From: DASQMT01 sp963835735
GTDB taxonomy: Bacteria > Actinomycetota > Thermoleophilia > Solirubrobacterales > Solirubrobacteraceae
Assembly: GCA_963835735.1 (NCBI GenBank)
Contig: CAWIGP010000002.1
Coordinates: 806,001-870,000, forward strand
Reading direction: 5' to 3'
DNA: 64,000 bases
The notes below the pieces were generated by a model, which saw only the letters and a list, made by a program, of their open reading frames with translations, was not told the origin of the DNA and did not search any database. Positions 36,080-44,874 of this stretch are shown here, piece after piece; the stretch's first letter is position 1; each line of letters starts with the position of its first letter. The position numbers were made by a program, and so were the translations under genes.

Positions 36080-38566
36080 GTGTCGCGCCGCAGCCTGCCG
36101 TGGTTGATCGGAGCGCTCGGCGCGCTGGCGGCGCTCGCGCTGCTCGACATCCTGACCGGCGACAGCACGTTCGGGCGCACCTGGTACCTGCTCCCGGCGC
36201 TCGCCGTGGCGCTGCGCGGCTCGCCCCGCGACGTCGCGATCGTGGCCGTAGTGGCCGTCGCGCTCGCGGCGCTCGCCCCGGTCTGGAACGACATGTTCGA
36301 CAACTACTTCCTGCCGCTGATCACGGTCGTCTCCGGCTCGGCGATCGCGGTCTGGGGCGCGCGCGAGCGCCACGCGCGGGAGCTCGCGCGGCGCGCGGCC
36401 GACGCCGAGAAGCGCCAGCTGCATCTGCTCGCCGAGGCGGCGCGGATCACCGACGGCGCCGCCGACATCGACGAGGCGCTGGGCCGGCTCGTCGCCCTGC
36501 TCGTGCCCGGGGTCGCCGACGCCGCCTGGATCGACGTGATCGGGCCGGACGGAACCGCGCGGCGGCTCAGCGCTCGCGTGGACGGACCGGACTCGGAAGA
36601 GCTCGAGCAGTGGCTGATGGCGCGCGGCGCCGCGCAGCGCGCGGAGCTGTCGCCGACGACGCGCTCGCTGCGCGGCGAGGGGCCACAGCTCGCCGAGCTG
36701 ACCGAGCCGCTGCGCGAGGCGATGATCCACGACGAGGGGGACCGCCGCCACATGGAGATGTCGCAGCTGCGCTGGACGATGGCGCTGCCGCTCGCGCCGA
36801 GCGGCGGGCCGCTCGGCTCGCTCGGGCTCGGCGTGGGGCCGTCGGGGCGCTCATACGGCCGCGACGAGCTCGCGTTCGCGGAGCTGCTCGTCGGCCGCGC
36901 CGGGCTGGCGCTGGCGAACACGCAGCTCGTCAACCGCCTGACCGCGGCGCAGCGGCGGCTCGACGGGATCCTCGGCTCGCTCGCGGAGGCGGTGACGGTG
37001 CAGGATGCGAGCGGTCGCGTCGTGTACGCCAACCAGGCGGCCGCGCGCCTGCTCGGGATGCCCGACGTGCACGCGGTGCTGACCGCCCGCCCTGGCCAGC
37101 TCGCCGACCGGTTCGACATCCGCGACTCCGACGGCCGGATCGTCGCCCCCGAGGAGCTGCCCGGCGCCCGCGTGATGGCCGGCGAGTCGCCGCCGCCGAT
37201 GCTCACCCAGAGCGTCTACAAGGCGACCGGCGAGCTGCACTGGTTCCTCACCAAGGCGACGCAGCTGGTAGACGAGACCGGCGAGCGGCTCGCGGTCAAC
37301 GTGATCGAGGATGTCACCGAGGAGCACGAGTCGGCGCTGCGCGAGCGCTTCCTCGCGGAGGCCGGCCAGACGCTGGCGTCATCGCTCGACTACGAGGACA
37401 CGCTGCGGCGGGTCGCCCAGCTCGCCGTGCCGCGGCTCGCCGACTGGTGCGCGATCGAGCTTCCCGACGACCGCGGCCGGCTGCGGCAGGTCGCGCTCGC
37501 GCATCACGACCCGACGCGGGTCGTGGAGGGCCGCGCGCTGCGCGAGCGCTTCCCGCCCGAGCCCGACGCAGCACTGGGCGCCCCTGCCGTGATCCGGACC
37601 GGACAGCCGCAGCTGATCGCGGAGGTCTCCCCCGAGCGGCTGGCCGCGGGGGCGCGCACCGACGCGCGGCTCGCCGCGCTGCGGGATCTGGGACTGACTT
37701 CGGTGATGGCCGTTCCGATGAAGAGCGGCGGCCGCACGTTCGGGGCGATGACGTTCCTGTTCTCCGACAGCGGACGGCGGTACTCCGAGCGCGACCTCGT
37801 GTTCGCGCAGGAGCTCGCCGCACGCGCGGCGACCGCGATCGAGAACGCGCGCCTGTACACCGAGCGCTCGGAGGTCGCGCAGACGCTGCAGGCCAGCCTG
37901 CTGCCGGACGAGCTGCCCGACGTCCCGGGCTGGCAGCTCGCCGCCGACTACCACCCCGGACAGCGAGGCGCCGAGGTGGGCGGCGACTTCTACGACGTGT
38001 TCCCGGTCGAGGACGGTCACCTCGTCGTGCTCGGCGACGTCACGGGCAAGGGCGTGCGGGCGGCGGCGCTGACGTCGCTGGTCCGCTACACAGCGCGGAC
38101 CGCCGCCGCGTTCGACGGGCGTCCGTCGGCCGTGCTCGCGCAGGTCCACCGGGCGCTGCGCCAGCGTCCGCGGCTCGCGCCGGTGACGATGGTCTGCGGG
38201 CTGTTGCGCGGCGGCGAGTTCACGCTCGCGGTCGGCGGGCATCCACTGCCGCTGCTCAAGCGCGCCGAGCGCGTGGAGAAGCTAGGGACGACCGGGATGC
38301 TGCTCGGCGCCGTGCACGACTACGAGCCCGCGATGGACGTGACCGCTCGGCTCGCGCCCGGCGACACGCTGTTGCTCTACACGGACGGCGTCACCGACCT
38401 GCCGGGCGCCGACGACCGGTTCGGCGACGCGCGCCTGATCGCGGCCGTCGACGCCGCGCCGGCCGAGCCCGACGCGCTGATCGCATCGCTCTCCGCCACG
38501 CTGGAAGCGTTCGCGCACGGGACGACGACGGACGACCGCGCGATGCTCGTGCTGCACCGAACCTAG
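36080..38566 (+). CDS. Membrane-anchored GAF-PAS-GAF protein phosphatase (SpoIIE/PP2C type)
   Basis: 828 residues. Three or four hydrophobic segments in the first 95 residues anchor it. A GAF domain (about 110-280), a PAS domain (about 295-410, LGSLAEAVTVQDASGRVVYA) and a second GAF domain (about 430-590) follow. The C-terminal SpoIIE/PP2C domain has the metal-binding Asp motifs GGDFYDVF, LGDVTGKG and LLYTDGVTD. Such proteins dephosphorylate anti-sigma-factor antagonists and so switch on a stress sigma factor. No kinase or antagonist gene is adjacent, so partners lie elsewhere. The neighbouring PAS/GAF kinase may be functionally related. Confidence 0.9.
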   Translation: MSRRSLPWLIGALGALAALALLDILTGDSTFGRTWYLLPALAVALRGSPRDVAIVAVVAVALAALAPVWNDMFDNYFLPLITVVSGSAIAVWGARERHARELARRAADAEKRQLHLLAEAARITDGAADIDEALGRLVALLVPGVADAAWIDVIGPDGTARRLSARVDGPDSEELEQWLMARGAAQRAELSPTTRSLRGEGPQLAELTEPLREAMIHDEGDRRHMEMSQLRWTMALPLAPSGGPLGSLGLGVGPSGRSYGRDELAFAELLVGRAGLALANTQLVNRLTAAQRRLDGILGSLAEAVTVQDASGRVVYANQAAARLLGMPDVHAVLTARPGQLADRFDIRDSDGRIVAPEELPGARVMAGESPPPMLTQSVYKATGELHWFLTKATQLVDETGERLAVNVIEDVTEEHESALRERFLAEAGQTLASSLDYEDTLRRVAQLAVPRLADWCAIELPDDRGRLRQVALAHHDPTRVVEGRALRERFPPEPDAALGAPAVIRTGQPQLIAEVSPERLAAGARTDARLAALRDLGLTSVMAVPMKSGGRTFGAMTFLFSDSGRRYSERDLVFAQELAARAATAIENARLYTERSEVAQTLQASLLPDELPDVPGWQLAADYHPGQRGAEVGGDFYDVFPVEDGHLVVLGDVTGKGVRAAALTSLVRYTARTAAAFDGRPSAVLAQVHRALRQRPRLAPVTMVCGLLRGGEFTLAVGGHPLPLLKRAERVEKLGTTGMLLGAVHDYEPAMDVTARLAPGDTLLLYTDGVTDLPGADDRFGDARLIAAVDAAPAEPDALIASLSATLEAFAHGTTTDDRAMLVLHRT

Positions 38567-38595
38567 AATCCCAGCATCGAACGCGCGCCAGCCGG

Positions 38596-39429
38596 ATGAA
38601 CTCCTATCGCTCTCCCCTGCGGCCGGATGCGAACGCCGGCCGCGTCGCCCTCGTGACCGGCGGCGGCACCGGGATCGGCCGCGCGACCGCGCTCGAGCTG
38701 GCCGCCAGCGGCGCGCGCGTGGTGGTCTGCGGACGGCGCGAGGAGCCGCTCGCGCGCGTGGTCGCCGAGATCGGAGCCGACGCGCTTGCCGTGCCCGCCG
38801 ACCTGCGCGAGGCGGACGACGTCGAGCGCGTCGTGGCCGCGACGCTGGAGCGGTTCGGCGGGCTCGACGTGCTGGTCAACAACGCCGGCGGGCAGTTCAC
38901 GGCGCCGGCGGAGGAGATCAGCGACGGCGGCTGGCGGGCGGTGGAGCGCGCGACCGTCGACGCCGTCTGGAGCCTGACGCGGACCGTCGCGACCCGGGCG
39001 ATGATCCCCGGCGGCGGCGGGCTGATCGTGTTCCTCGGGTTCAGCCCGCTGCGCGGGATCCCGGGTTTTGCGCACGCGGCCGCGGGGCGCGCCGCGGTGG
39101 CGAACCTGGCGAGCGGGCTCGCGCTGGAGTGGAGCCGCTACGGGATCCGCAGCGTGTGCGTGGCGCCGGGCACGATCGCGACCGAGGGGCTCGACGGCTA
39201 CGACGAGGCGGCGATCGAGGGATGGGCGCGCAGCGTGCCGCTCGGCCGGCTCGGGCGCCCCGAGGAGGTGGCCGCCGTGATCGCGTTCCTGGCCTCGGCA
39301 GGCGGCGCGTACGTGACCGGCACCACGATCGCGGTCGACGGCGGCGCCGACGCTTGGGGGATCGGCGAGCCGCCGCCGCCCGTTGACACGACGCGCGATC
39401 TCGCCCACCCGCCGGAGGCCGGCTCGTGA
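38596..39429 (+). CDS. Short-chain dehydrogenase/reductase, dienoyl-CoA-reductase-like
   Basis: 277 residues. The Rossmann start is VTGGGTGIGRATA and the NNAG element reads NNAGGQF, as in 2,4-dienoyl-CoA/trans-enoyl-CoA reductase-type SDRs. Where classical SDRs have YxxxK, this protein has HAAAGRA (GFAHAAAGRAAV), so the Tyr and Lys are both absent; related enzymes with H-x-GAAR are known, so a different mechanism or CoA-ester reduction is likely. The ATG at 38596 fits the family start. It overlaps the synthetase gene (GTGA), forming a three-gene acyl-CoA operon. TAGAAT at 38566-38571 is a possible -10 box. Confidence 0.85.
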   Translation: MNSYRSPLRPDANAGRVALVTGGGTGIGRATALELAASGARVVVCGRREEPLARVVAEIGADALAVPADLREADDVERVVAATLERFGGLDVLVNNAGGQFTAPAEEISDGGWRAVERATVDAVWSLTRTVATRAMIPGGGGLIVFLGFSPLRGIPGFAHAAAGRAAVANLASGLALEWSRYGIRSVCVAPGTIATEGLDGYDEAAIEGWARSVPLGRLGRPEEVAAVIAFLASAGGAYVTGTTIAVDGGADAWGIGEPPPPVDTTRDLAHPPEAGS

Positions 39430-41582
39430 CGCGCGACCTCACGCCGTTGTTCGAGCCCGACGGCGTGGCGATCGTCGGCGCGTCGGACGACCCGGTCAAG
39501 TGGGGCAACTGGCTGGCCCGCGGCGCGCTGCGCGGCGAGCGCCGGCGGCCGGTCTACCTCGTCAACCGCCGCGGCGGCGAGGTGATGGGCCGACCCGCGT
39601 ACCGCTCCCTCGCGGAGCTGCCGGCGCGGCCCGGGCTCGCCGTGCTCGCGGTGCCGCCGGCCGCGCTCGAGCGGGCCGTCGACGACGCGATCGCGGCGGG
39701 AGTGCGCGCGCTGATCGTGATCACCGCCGGGGAGGCCGACGGCGATGCCGGCGGAGCGCGCGACCGCGCGCTCGCCGCGCGCGCCCACGAGGCGGGCGTC
39801 GTGCTGCTCGGGCCGAACTGCCTCGGCGTGTTCGACGCCGGCGCCGAGCTCGTGCTCGTCTCCAACGACCTCCCGCACGGTCCGATCGGGCTGATTTCGC
39901 AGAGCGGGAACCTCGCGCTGGAGATCGGCATGATCGCCGCCGACGCCGGGCTCGGGTTCTCGCGCTTCGTCTCGGTCGGCAACCAGGCCGACGTGCAGGT
40001 GGCCGAACTGATCGGCAACCTCGCCGAGCACGACGGCACCGAGCTGATCGCGGTCTACGTCGAGGACTTCCGCGACGGCCGCGCGTTCGCGGCCGCGGCC
40101 GAGGCGGCGACGCGCGCGGGCAAGCCGGTGCTGCTGATGGCGATCGAGCATTCCGAGGCGACCGCGCGGGCGGTCGCGTCGCACACCGGCGCGCTCGCGT
40201 CCGACAGCGCGGCGATCGATGCCGCCTGCCGCGCGGCGGGGATCGAGCGCGTACGCGCGCCGCAGGAGCTGATCGACGTCGCGGACGGGCTGCTGCGCGC
40301 CGGGCCGATGCGCGGGCGGCGCGTCGGGGTGCTGGCCGACGGCGGCGGGCACGCCGGGATCGCGACCTCGCTGCTGCAGCGTGCGGGGCTGCAGCTGCCG
40401 CGCTTCGACGACGCGCTGGCCGCCGAGCTGCGCTCGGGCCTGCCGCCCACCGCCGCGATCTCGAACCCGATCGACCTCGCCGGCGGCGGCGAGCAGGACA
40501 TCCGCACGTTCGACCGCACGGGGGGCGCGCTGCTGCGCTCGGGCGAGGTCGACGCCGTGCTCATCACCGGCTACTTCGGCGGCTACAGCGAGTACGGCGA
40601 GACGCTCGAACGCGGCGAGGCGTCGGCTGCCGAGGCGCTGGCCGACGCCTCGCAGGTCACCGGCCGGCCGCTGGTCGTGCAGACGATGCACCCGCACTCG
40701 ACGGTCTCGGGGATGCTGCGCCGCCGCGGCGTGCCGGTCTACCGCTCGATCGAGCGCGCCGTCGAGGTGTGCGCACGGCTGGCCGCGCGCGGCGAGCACG
40801 GGCCGGACGGAGTGCCCGAGCTGCCGCCCGCGGCGGACCCGATCCCGCTCGGCGCGACCGACCCCGCCGAGGGCTACGCGCTCGCCCGCGCGCTGCTCGC
40901 GGACGCCGGCGTTTCGTTCGCCCCGGCACGCACGGTCGCCGTGGACGACGCGGCGGATTCCGCCCCGCGGGCAGCCGACGCGCCCACGGCGCGCGCTGAC
41001 ACCCCGGCGGACGAACTGGCGGCCGCGGCACGTGAGCTCGGCTACCCGGTCGCGCTGAAAGCGCTCGGGCTGCTGCACAAGTCCGACTCCGGCGGGATCG
41101 CGCTCGGGCTCCGCGACGAGGGCGCGCTGCGCGCCGCGTTCGCCGACATCCACGCCCGGCTGGCGCCCGCGGCCTACAGCGTGGAGGCGATGGCGCCCGT
41201 GGCGGACGGAGTCGAGCTGCTGATCGGCGCGCGCTGGGACGCCCGCTTCGGCCCGATCGCGCTCGTCGGGCTCGGCGGACTGTTCACCGAGTTCCTGCAC
41301 GACGTCGCGGTCGCGCTCGCCCCGGTCGACGAGGACCGCGCGCTGGCGCTGCTCGGCTCGCTGCGCACCGCGCCGCTGCTGCACGGCGCGCGCGGACGAC
41401 CGCTGCTCGACGTGGCCGCCGCCGCCTCCGCGCTCGCGGCGCTCTCGCGGGTGGCGGCCGAGCACCCGGAGATCGCGGCGATCGAGGTCAACCCGTTGCT
41501 GGTGCTGCCGGACCGCGCGCTGGGGCTGGACGCGCGGCTCGAGCTCGCCACGGCCGGAAGGCTGGTCGGAGCGGTCTCGTGA
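39426..41582 (+). CDS. ADP/AMP-forming acyl-CoA synthetase family (acetate-CoA ligase-like)
   Basis: 718 residues joining a CoA-binding Rossmann domain (FEPDGVAIVGASDDPVKWGN), a succinyl-CoA-ligase-like middle (SQSGNLALEI, ASHTGALASD with the likely phospho-His) and a C-terminal ATP-grasp domain (YPVALKALGLLHKSDSGGI, IALVGLGGLFTEFLHD, IEVNPLLVL). Such fused proteins make acyl-CoA from acid and CoA with ATP. Overlaps on both sides (GTGA at 39426 and 41579) tie it to the SDR and the enoyl-CoA hydratase, so the operon can activate an acid and process the CoA ester. Substrate unknown. Confidence 0.88.
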   Translation: MTRDLTPLFEPDGVAIVGASDDPVKWGNWLARGALRGERRRPVYLVNRRGGEVMGRPAYRSLAELPARPGLAVLAVPPAALERAVDDAIAAGVRALIVITAGEADGDAGGARDRALAARAHEAGVVLLGPNCLGVFDAGAELVLVSNDLPHGPIGLISQSGNLALEIGMIAADAGLGFSRFVSVGNQADVQVAELIGNLAEHDGTELIAVYVEDFRDGRAFAAAAEAATRAGKPVLLMAIEHSEATARAVASHTGALASDSAAIDAACRAAGIERVRAPQELIDVADGLLRAGPMRGRRVGVLADGGGHAGIATSLLQRAGLQLPRFDDALAAELRSGLPPTAAISNPIDLAGGGEQDIRTFDRTGGALLRSGEVDAVLITGYFGGYSEYGETLERGEASAAEALADASQVTGRPLVVQTMHPHSTVSGMLRRRGVPVYRSIERAVEVCARLAARGEHGPDGVPELPPAADPIPLGATDPAEGYALARALLADAGVSFAPARTVAVDDAADSAPRAADAPTARADTPADELAAAARELGYPVALKALGLLHKSDSGGIALGLRDEGALRAAFADIHARLAPAAYSVEAMAPVADGVELLIGARWDARFGPIALVGLGGLFTEFLHDVAVALAPVDEDRALALLGSLRTAPLLHGARGRPLLDVAAAASALAALSRVAAEHPEIAAIEVNPLLVLPDRALGLDARLELATAGRLVGAVS

Positions 41583-42328
41583 ACGACGCCCTCGTCGACG
41601 TCTCGCGCGCGGGCCCCGTCGCGGTCATCGCGCTGCGCCGCGAGCACAAGCTCAACGCTCTCTCCTCCGCGCTCGAGGGCGCGCTCGGCGCGGCGCTCGA
41701 CCGCCCCGACGTGCGCGAGAGCGCCTGCATCGTCATCACCGGCGGCCCGCGCGCGTTCTCGGCCGGCGCCGACGTGAACGAGCTGCGTGACCTCGACCCG
41801 GCGGCGATCGTCGCCTACTACCGCGAGACGGGCGGCGTGTACGAGCGGGTCGCACGGCTGCCGCAGCCGACGGTCAGCGCGATCGCCGGCTACTGCCTCG
41901 GCGGCGGCTTCGAGCTCGCGCTCGCGACCGACTTCCGCGTCGCCGAGGCCGGCGCATCGTTCGGGCTGCCCGAGGTCGGCATCGGAATCCTGCCGAGCTC
42001 GGGCGGCACGCTGCGGCTCACGCGACTGCTCGGCACCGCGCGCGCCAAACAGCTGATCCTGCTCGGCGACCGGATCGACGCCGAGCAGGCACGGGACCTC
42101 GGCCTGGTGACCGAGGTCGTCGCCGAGGGCGAGTCGCTGCCGCGCGCGCTGGCGCTGGCGGAGCGGCTGGCCGCGCTCCCGCCGGTCGCGGTCGCGCTGG
42201 CCAAGCAGGTGATCGACGCGACGCCCGGCGCGTCCGACGACGCCGCGCTGGCGCTCGAGCGGCTCGCCTACGCAGCGCTCGCCCAGACGCCCGAGCACCG
42301 CGACGCCACCGGCTCGTTCGAAACCTAG
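41579..42328 (+). CDS. Enoyl-CoA hydratase/isomerase family protein
   Basis: 249 residues of the crotonase fold. The oxyanion-hole segments are FSAGADVNEL and GYCLGGGFELAL; one likely catalytic Glu is in GGFELAL and the second in GLPEVGIGILPSSGG. It adds water to 2-enoyl-CoA or a related CoA ester. The GTG start overlaps the synthetase stop; the stop overlaps that of the facing DHFR-like gene by 4 nt (CTAG). It is the last gene of the operon. Confidence 0.92.
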   Translation: MNDALVDVSRAGPVAVIALRREHKLNALSSALEGALGAALDRPDVRESACIVITGGPRAFSAGADVNELRDLDPAAIVAYYRETGGVYERVARLPQPTVSAIAGYCLGGGFELALATDFRVAEAGASFGLPEVGIGILPSSGGTLRLTRLLGTARAKQLILLGDRIDAEQARDLGLVTEVVAEGESLPRALALAERLAALPPVAVALAKQVIDATPGASDDAALALERLAYAALAQTPEHRDATGSFET

Positions 42329-42888
42329 ACGGGTTCGTAGACGAGGATCGAGACGCCCTCGCCGACCGTCGCGGAGTCCTTCAGCCGCAGCGTGCGCTTG
42401 TCGCTCAACGAGTCCCACAGGCGTTTCCCGTCGCCGAGCACCACGGGATAGACCATCAGCCTCAGCTCGTCGACGAGCCCCGCCTCGAGCAGCGCCTGGA
42501 CGACGCTCACGCTGCCGTGGATGACGATCTCGCCATCGATGTCCTGCTTGAGCCGCTCGGCCGCAGCGACCGGGTCCGTGCCCACCACCGTGGTGTTGTT
42601 CCAGTCGGGCGCCTCGAGCGTCGCCGAGACGACGTACTTCGGCATGGCGTTGAACTTGTCGGCGAACTCCCCGTCTCGCTGCGGCCACGCGTCGGCGAAC
42701 CCCTCGTACGTGTTCCGGCCCAGCAGCAGCGCATCCGAACCGCGCGTCTCGTCGAGCTTGAACGCGTCGCCCTCCGCCCCGCGCTCGATCTCGAACGCCC
42801 AGCCGCCATGGCGGAACTTCTCGGCGCCGCCGGGGTCCTCCACGACGCCGTCGAGCGAGATGAACTCCGTTACCACGATCCTTCCCAT
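42325..42888 (-). CDS. Dihydrofolate reductase-fold protein (RibD C-terminal type)
   Basis: 187 residues. The N-terminus GRIVVTEFISLDGVVEDPGG, then LLLGRNTYEGFADAWP and the last-third VIHGSVSVVQALLEAGLVDEL, are typical of the RibD-C/YwjB-like group. These bind NADPH and reduce pterin- or pyrimidine-like substrates, but are not the true folate enzyme. It is divergent from arsR/AHSA1 with two inverted repeats between, so it is probably under ArsR control. It ends by overlapping the hydratase stop. Confidence 0.88.
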   Translation of the reverse strand: MGRIVVTEFISLDGVVEDPGGAEKFRHGGWAFEIERGAEGDAFKLDETRGSDALLLGRNTYEGFADAWPQRDGEFADKFNAMPKYVVSATLEAPDWNNTTVVGTDPVAAAERLKQDIDGEIVIHGSVSVVQALLEAGLVDELRLMVYPVVLGDGKRLWDSLSDKRTLRLKDSATVGEGVSILVYEPV

Positions 42889-42900
42889 GATGCGCCTCCC

Positions 42901-42922
42901 GTCCTCCGCCGTAGCGGAGGAC
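42901..42922. promoter_or_regulatory. 9-bp inverted repeat between the DHFR-like and ArsR genes
   Basis: GTCCTCCGC-CGTA-GCGGAGGAC is a perfect inverted repeat. It lies 13 nt upstream of the DHFR-like start codon on that strand and could be an operator or a leader hairpin; GGAGG in one arm may also serve as that gene's ribosome binding site. Confidence 0.45.
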
Positions 42923-42939
42923 TAAAGTGATCGTTTTAG
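42922..42939. promoter_or_regulatory. AT-rich inverted repeat, ArsR operator candidate
   Basis: CTAAAGTGATCGTTTTAG has 5-bp arms (CTAAA/TTTAG) around 8 nt. It lies just upstream of the ArsR -10 box (42951), in an AT-rich island within GC-rich DNA, the usual setting for an ArsR binding site. Confidence 0.4.
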
Positions 42940-42950
42940 CAATTGAGAGG

Positions 42951-42956
42951 TAGAGT
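42951..42956 (+). promoter_or_regulatory. Probable -10 element (TAGAGT) of a leaderless promoter
   Basis: TAGAGT lies 5 nt before the ATG at 42962, a slightly shorter gap than at other sites. An upstream GAGAGG is too far for optimal ribosome binding. Confidence 0.4.
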
Positions 42957-42961
42957 ACACG

Positions 42962-43276
42962 ATGGCCGTCGACCAGCTCAGCAGCACGTTCGCGGCGCTC
43001 GCCGACCCGACGCGCCGCGCGATCCTGGGCCGGCTCGCCGAGGGAGAAGCCACGGTCGGCGAGCTGGCCGAGCCGTTCCCGATCAGCATGCAGGCGGTCT
43101 CGAACCACCTCAGGGTGCTGGAGCACGCCGGCCTGATCACGCGCGAGCGCACGGCGCAGTTCAGGCGATCGCGCGTCGAGGGGGCGCGGCTGAAGGAGGC
43201 GGTCGACTGGCTCGAGCGGTACCGTGGCTTCTGGGAGGCGAGTTTCGATCGGCTCGAGGAGCGCCTGGATGATTGA
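42962..43276 (+). CDS. ArsR-family regulator
   Basis: 104 residues. The winged helix is recognisable from FAALADPTRRAILGRLAEGE, ELAEPFPISMQAVSNHLRVL and the wing ITRERTAQFRRSRVE. No metal-binding cysteines are present, so it belongs to the non-metal ArsR class usually found with AHSA1/SRPBCC genes. It overlaps the AHSA1 gene by 8 nt and probably represses both itself and the divergent DHFR-like gene. Confidence 0.92.
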   Translation: MAVDQLSSTFAALADPTRRAILGRLAEGEATVGELAEPFPISMQAVSNHLRVLEHAGLITRERTAQFRRSRVEGARLKEAVDWLERYRGFWEASFDRLEERLDD

Positions 43277-43703
43277 ACCCGCAGGCTTCAGGACCGTGCG
43301 CGTCTTCGACGCGCCGCGCGAGCGCCTGTGGAAGGAGTGGACCGAGCCGGAGCGTTTCGCGGACTGGTTCGGCGGCGCGGACGGCCAGGTTCCCGCCTCG
43401 ACGATGTCGTTCGACGTCAGGGAGGGCGGCAGGTGGAGCGCGACCATGCTCGCGGGCGCGCACGAGATCCACTGGAAGGGCGAGTTCCAAGAAGTCGTCG
43501 AGCCCGCGCGACTGGTGTTCACGATCACGGACCAGCCCGGACACGACGACTATGAGCTCATCATCGTCGACCTGCACGACCTGGGCGACGGCACGACGGA
43601 GATGCGCTTCGAGCAGCGCGGGAACATGGCCGCCGAGGAGTACCTGCGCGCGCAGCACGGCTGGGGCGCGTTCTTCGACCGGCTCGCGGAACGCCTCGCC
43701 TAG
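43269..43703 (+). CDS. SRPBCC / AHSA1-family protein
   Basis: 144 residues with the START-like helix-grip fold: RVFDAPRERLWKEWTEPERF, WFGGADG, the strand RLVFTITDQPGH and the C-terminal helix GWGAFFDRLAERL. Members bind hydrophobic ligands and often pair with ArsR, as here; the ligand may be what the regulator responds to indirectly. The ATG at 43269 sits inside the arsR stop region. The stop overlaps that of the facing aldo-keto reductase (CTAG). Confidence 0.9.
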   Translation: MIEPAGFRTVRVFDAPRERLWKEWTEPERFADWFGGADGQVPASTMSFDVREGGRWSATMLAGAHEIHWKGEFQEVVEPARLVFTITDQPGHDDYELIIVDLHDLGDGTTEMRFEQRGNMAAEEYLRAQHGWGAFFDRLAERLA

Positions 43704-44761
43704 CCGAGGTACGGATCCAACAGCGCGCGGTCGCCAGGCCCCAGGCGGTCCGCGGCCGTCGCGGCCTGGTGCCAGAACGGGTACAGCAGCGGCGGCGCGC
43801 TGAGCTCGTCGAGCCGCGCACGGTCGGTGTCGTCCAGCTCCAGCCCGGCCGCCGCCAGGTTGTCGGCCAGTTGCTCCTCGGTTCGCGCGCCGACGATCAC
43901 CGAGGCGACGCCGGGGCGGCCGAGCAGCCAGGCGAGCGCGACCTGCGCGGCCGAGACGCCGCGCGCGGCCGCGATCTCGACGAGCGCGTCGACGATGCGG
44001 TAGAGCTGGTCCTCGTCGCGGACGGGCGGCTCGTTCCACTCGGTGAGCTGGCGCGATCCGGCCGGCGGCGGCTGATCGCGGCGGTACTTGCCCGACAGCA
44101 GGCCGCCGGCGAGCGGACTCCAGACGAGGATCCCGACGCCCTGGTCGATCGCCGAGGGGATCAGCTCGTACTCCGCGTCGCGTGACTGCAGCGAGTAGTA
44201 GACCTGCTGGCTGACGAAGCGCTGCAAGCCGCGCCGCTCCGACACGCCGAGCGCCTTCGTCATCTGCCAGCCGGCATAGTTGGAGCAGCCGATGTAGCGG
44301 GCCTTGCCGGACTGCACGAGCGTGTCGAGCGCGCCGAGGGTCTCCTCCAGCGGCGTCACGCCGTCCCACTCGTGCACCTGGTAGAGGTCGACGTGATCGA
44401 CGCCGAGCCGGCGCAGGCTCGCCTCGCACGCGGCGATCAGGTGGCGGCGCGAGAGCCCGGCGTCGTTCGGGCCGTCGCCCATCCGCATCCGCGCCTTCGT
44501 CGCCAGCACGATGCCGTCGCGCCGGCCCTTGATCGCCGCACCGAGAATCTCCTCCGAGAGCCCGCCCGAGTAGACGTCGGCGGTGTCGACGAAGTTGATG
44601 CCGGCGTCCAGGCACATGTCGAGCTGGCGCGTCGCGGCATTGGAGTCCGTGGAGCCGACGTAGGCGAACCGGTCGCGCCCGCCGAACGTCATCGTGCCCA
44701 GTCCGAGCGCCGACACGCGCAGCCCGGACGCTCCGAGGTGGCGATATTCCATGCGCGGCAT
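43700..44761 (-). CDS. Aldo/keto reductase
   Basis: 353 residues of the NADPH-dependent TIM-barrel family. The tetrad is present: Asp and Tyr in FVDTADVYSGG, Lys in VLATKARMR and His in DLYQVHEWDG. The cofactor end SVIVGARTEEQL is also clear. It is long at the C-terminus (PPLLYPFWHQ), as in the Tas/YajO-like subgroup. The start ATG 44761 could also be the ATG at 44752. It appears monocistronic. Substrate not predictable. Confidence 0.92.
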   Translation of the reverse strand: MPRMEYRHLGASGLRVSALGLGTMTFGGRDRFAYVGSTDSNAATRQLDMCLDAGINFVDTADVYSGGLSEEILGAAIKGRRDGIVLATKARMRMGDGPNDAGLSRRHLIAACEASLRRLGVDHVDLYQVHEWDGVTPLEETLGALDTLVQSGKARYIGCSNYAGWQMTKALGVSERRGLQRFVSQQVYYSLQSRDAEYELIPSAIDQGVGILVWSPLAGGLLSGKYRRDQPPPAGSRQLTEWNEPPVRDEDQLYRIVDALVEIAAARGVSAAQVALAWLLGRPGVASVIVGARTEEQLADNLAAAGLELDDTDRARLDELSAPPLLYPFWHQAATAADRLGPGDRALLDPYLG

Positions 44762-44874
44762 CCTGTCAGCTTGCGCGCCACGCCAGTTCTAGGCGACCAT
44801 CAGCGGCGAGTCCACCCAGGAGGAGGAGACGTCGGGGAGGGCATCGTCAGCGGTTCGCTACACGCTGATCTGAA

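Noticed and set aside
35908..38595. Open frame extending about 890 codons upstream of the SDR start
   Set aside because: It overlaps the SpoIIE-type phosphatase out of frame and codes Arg-rich nonsense; the SDR starts at 38596.
39198..43528. Long minus-strand open frames opposite the acyl-CoA synthetase and hydratase genes
   Set aside because: Compositional shadows of real genes: low-complexity Arg/Ala content, no ribosome binding site, no conserved motifs.
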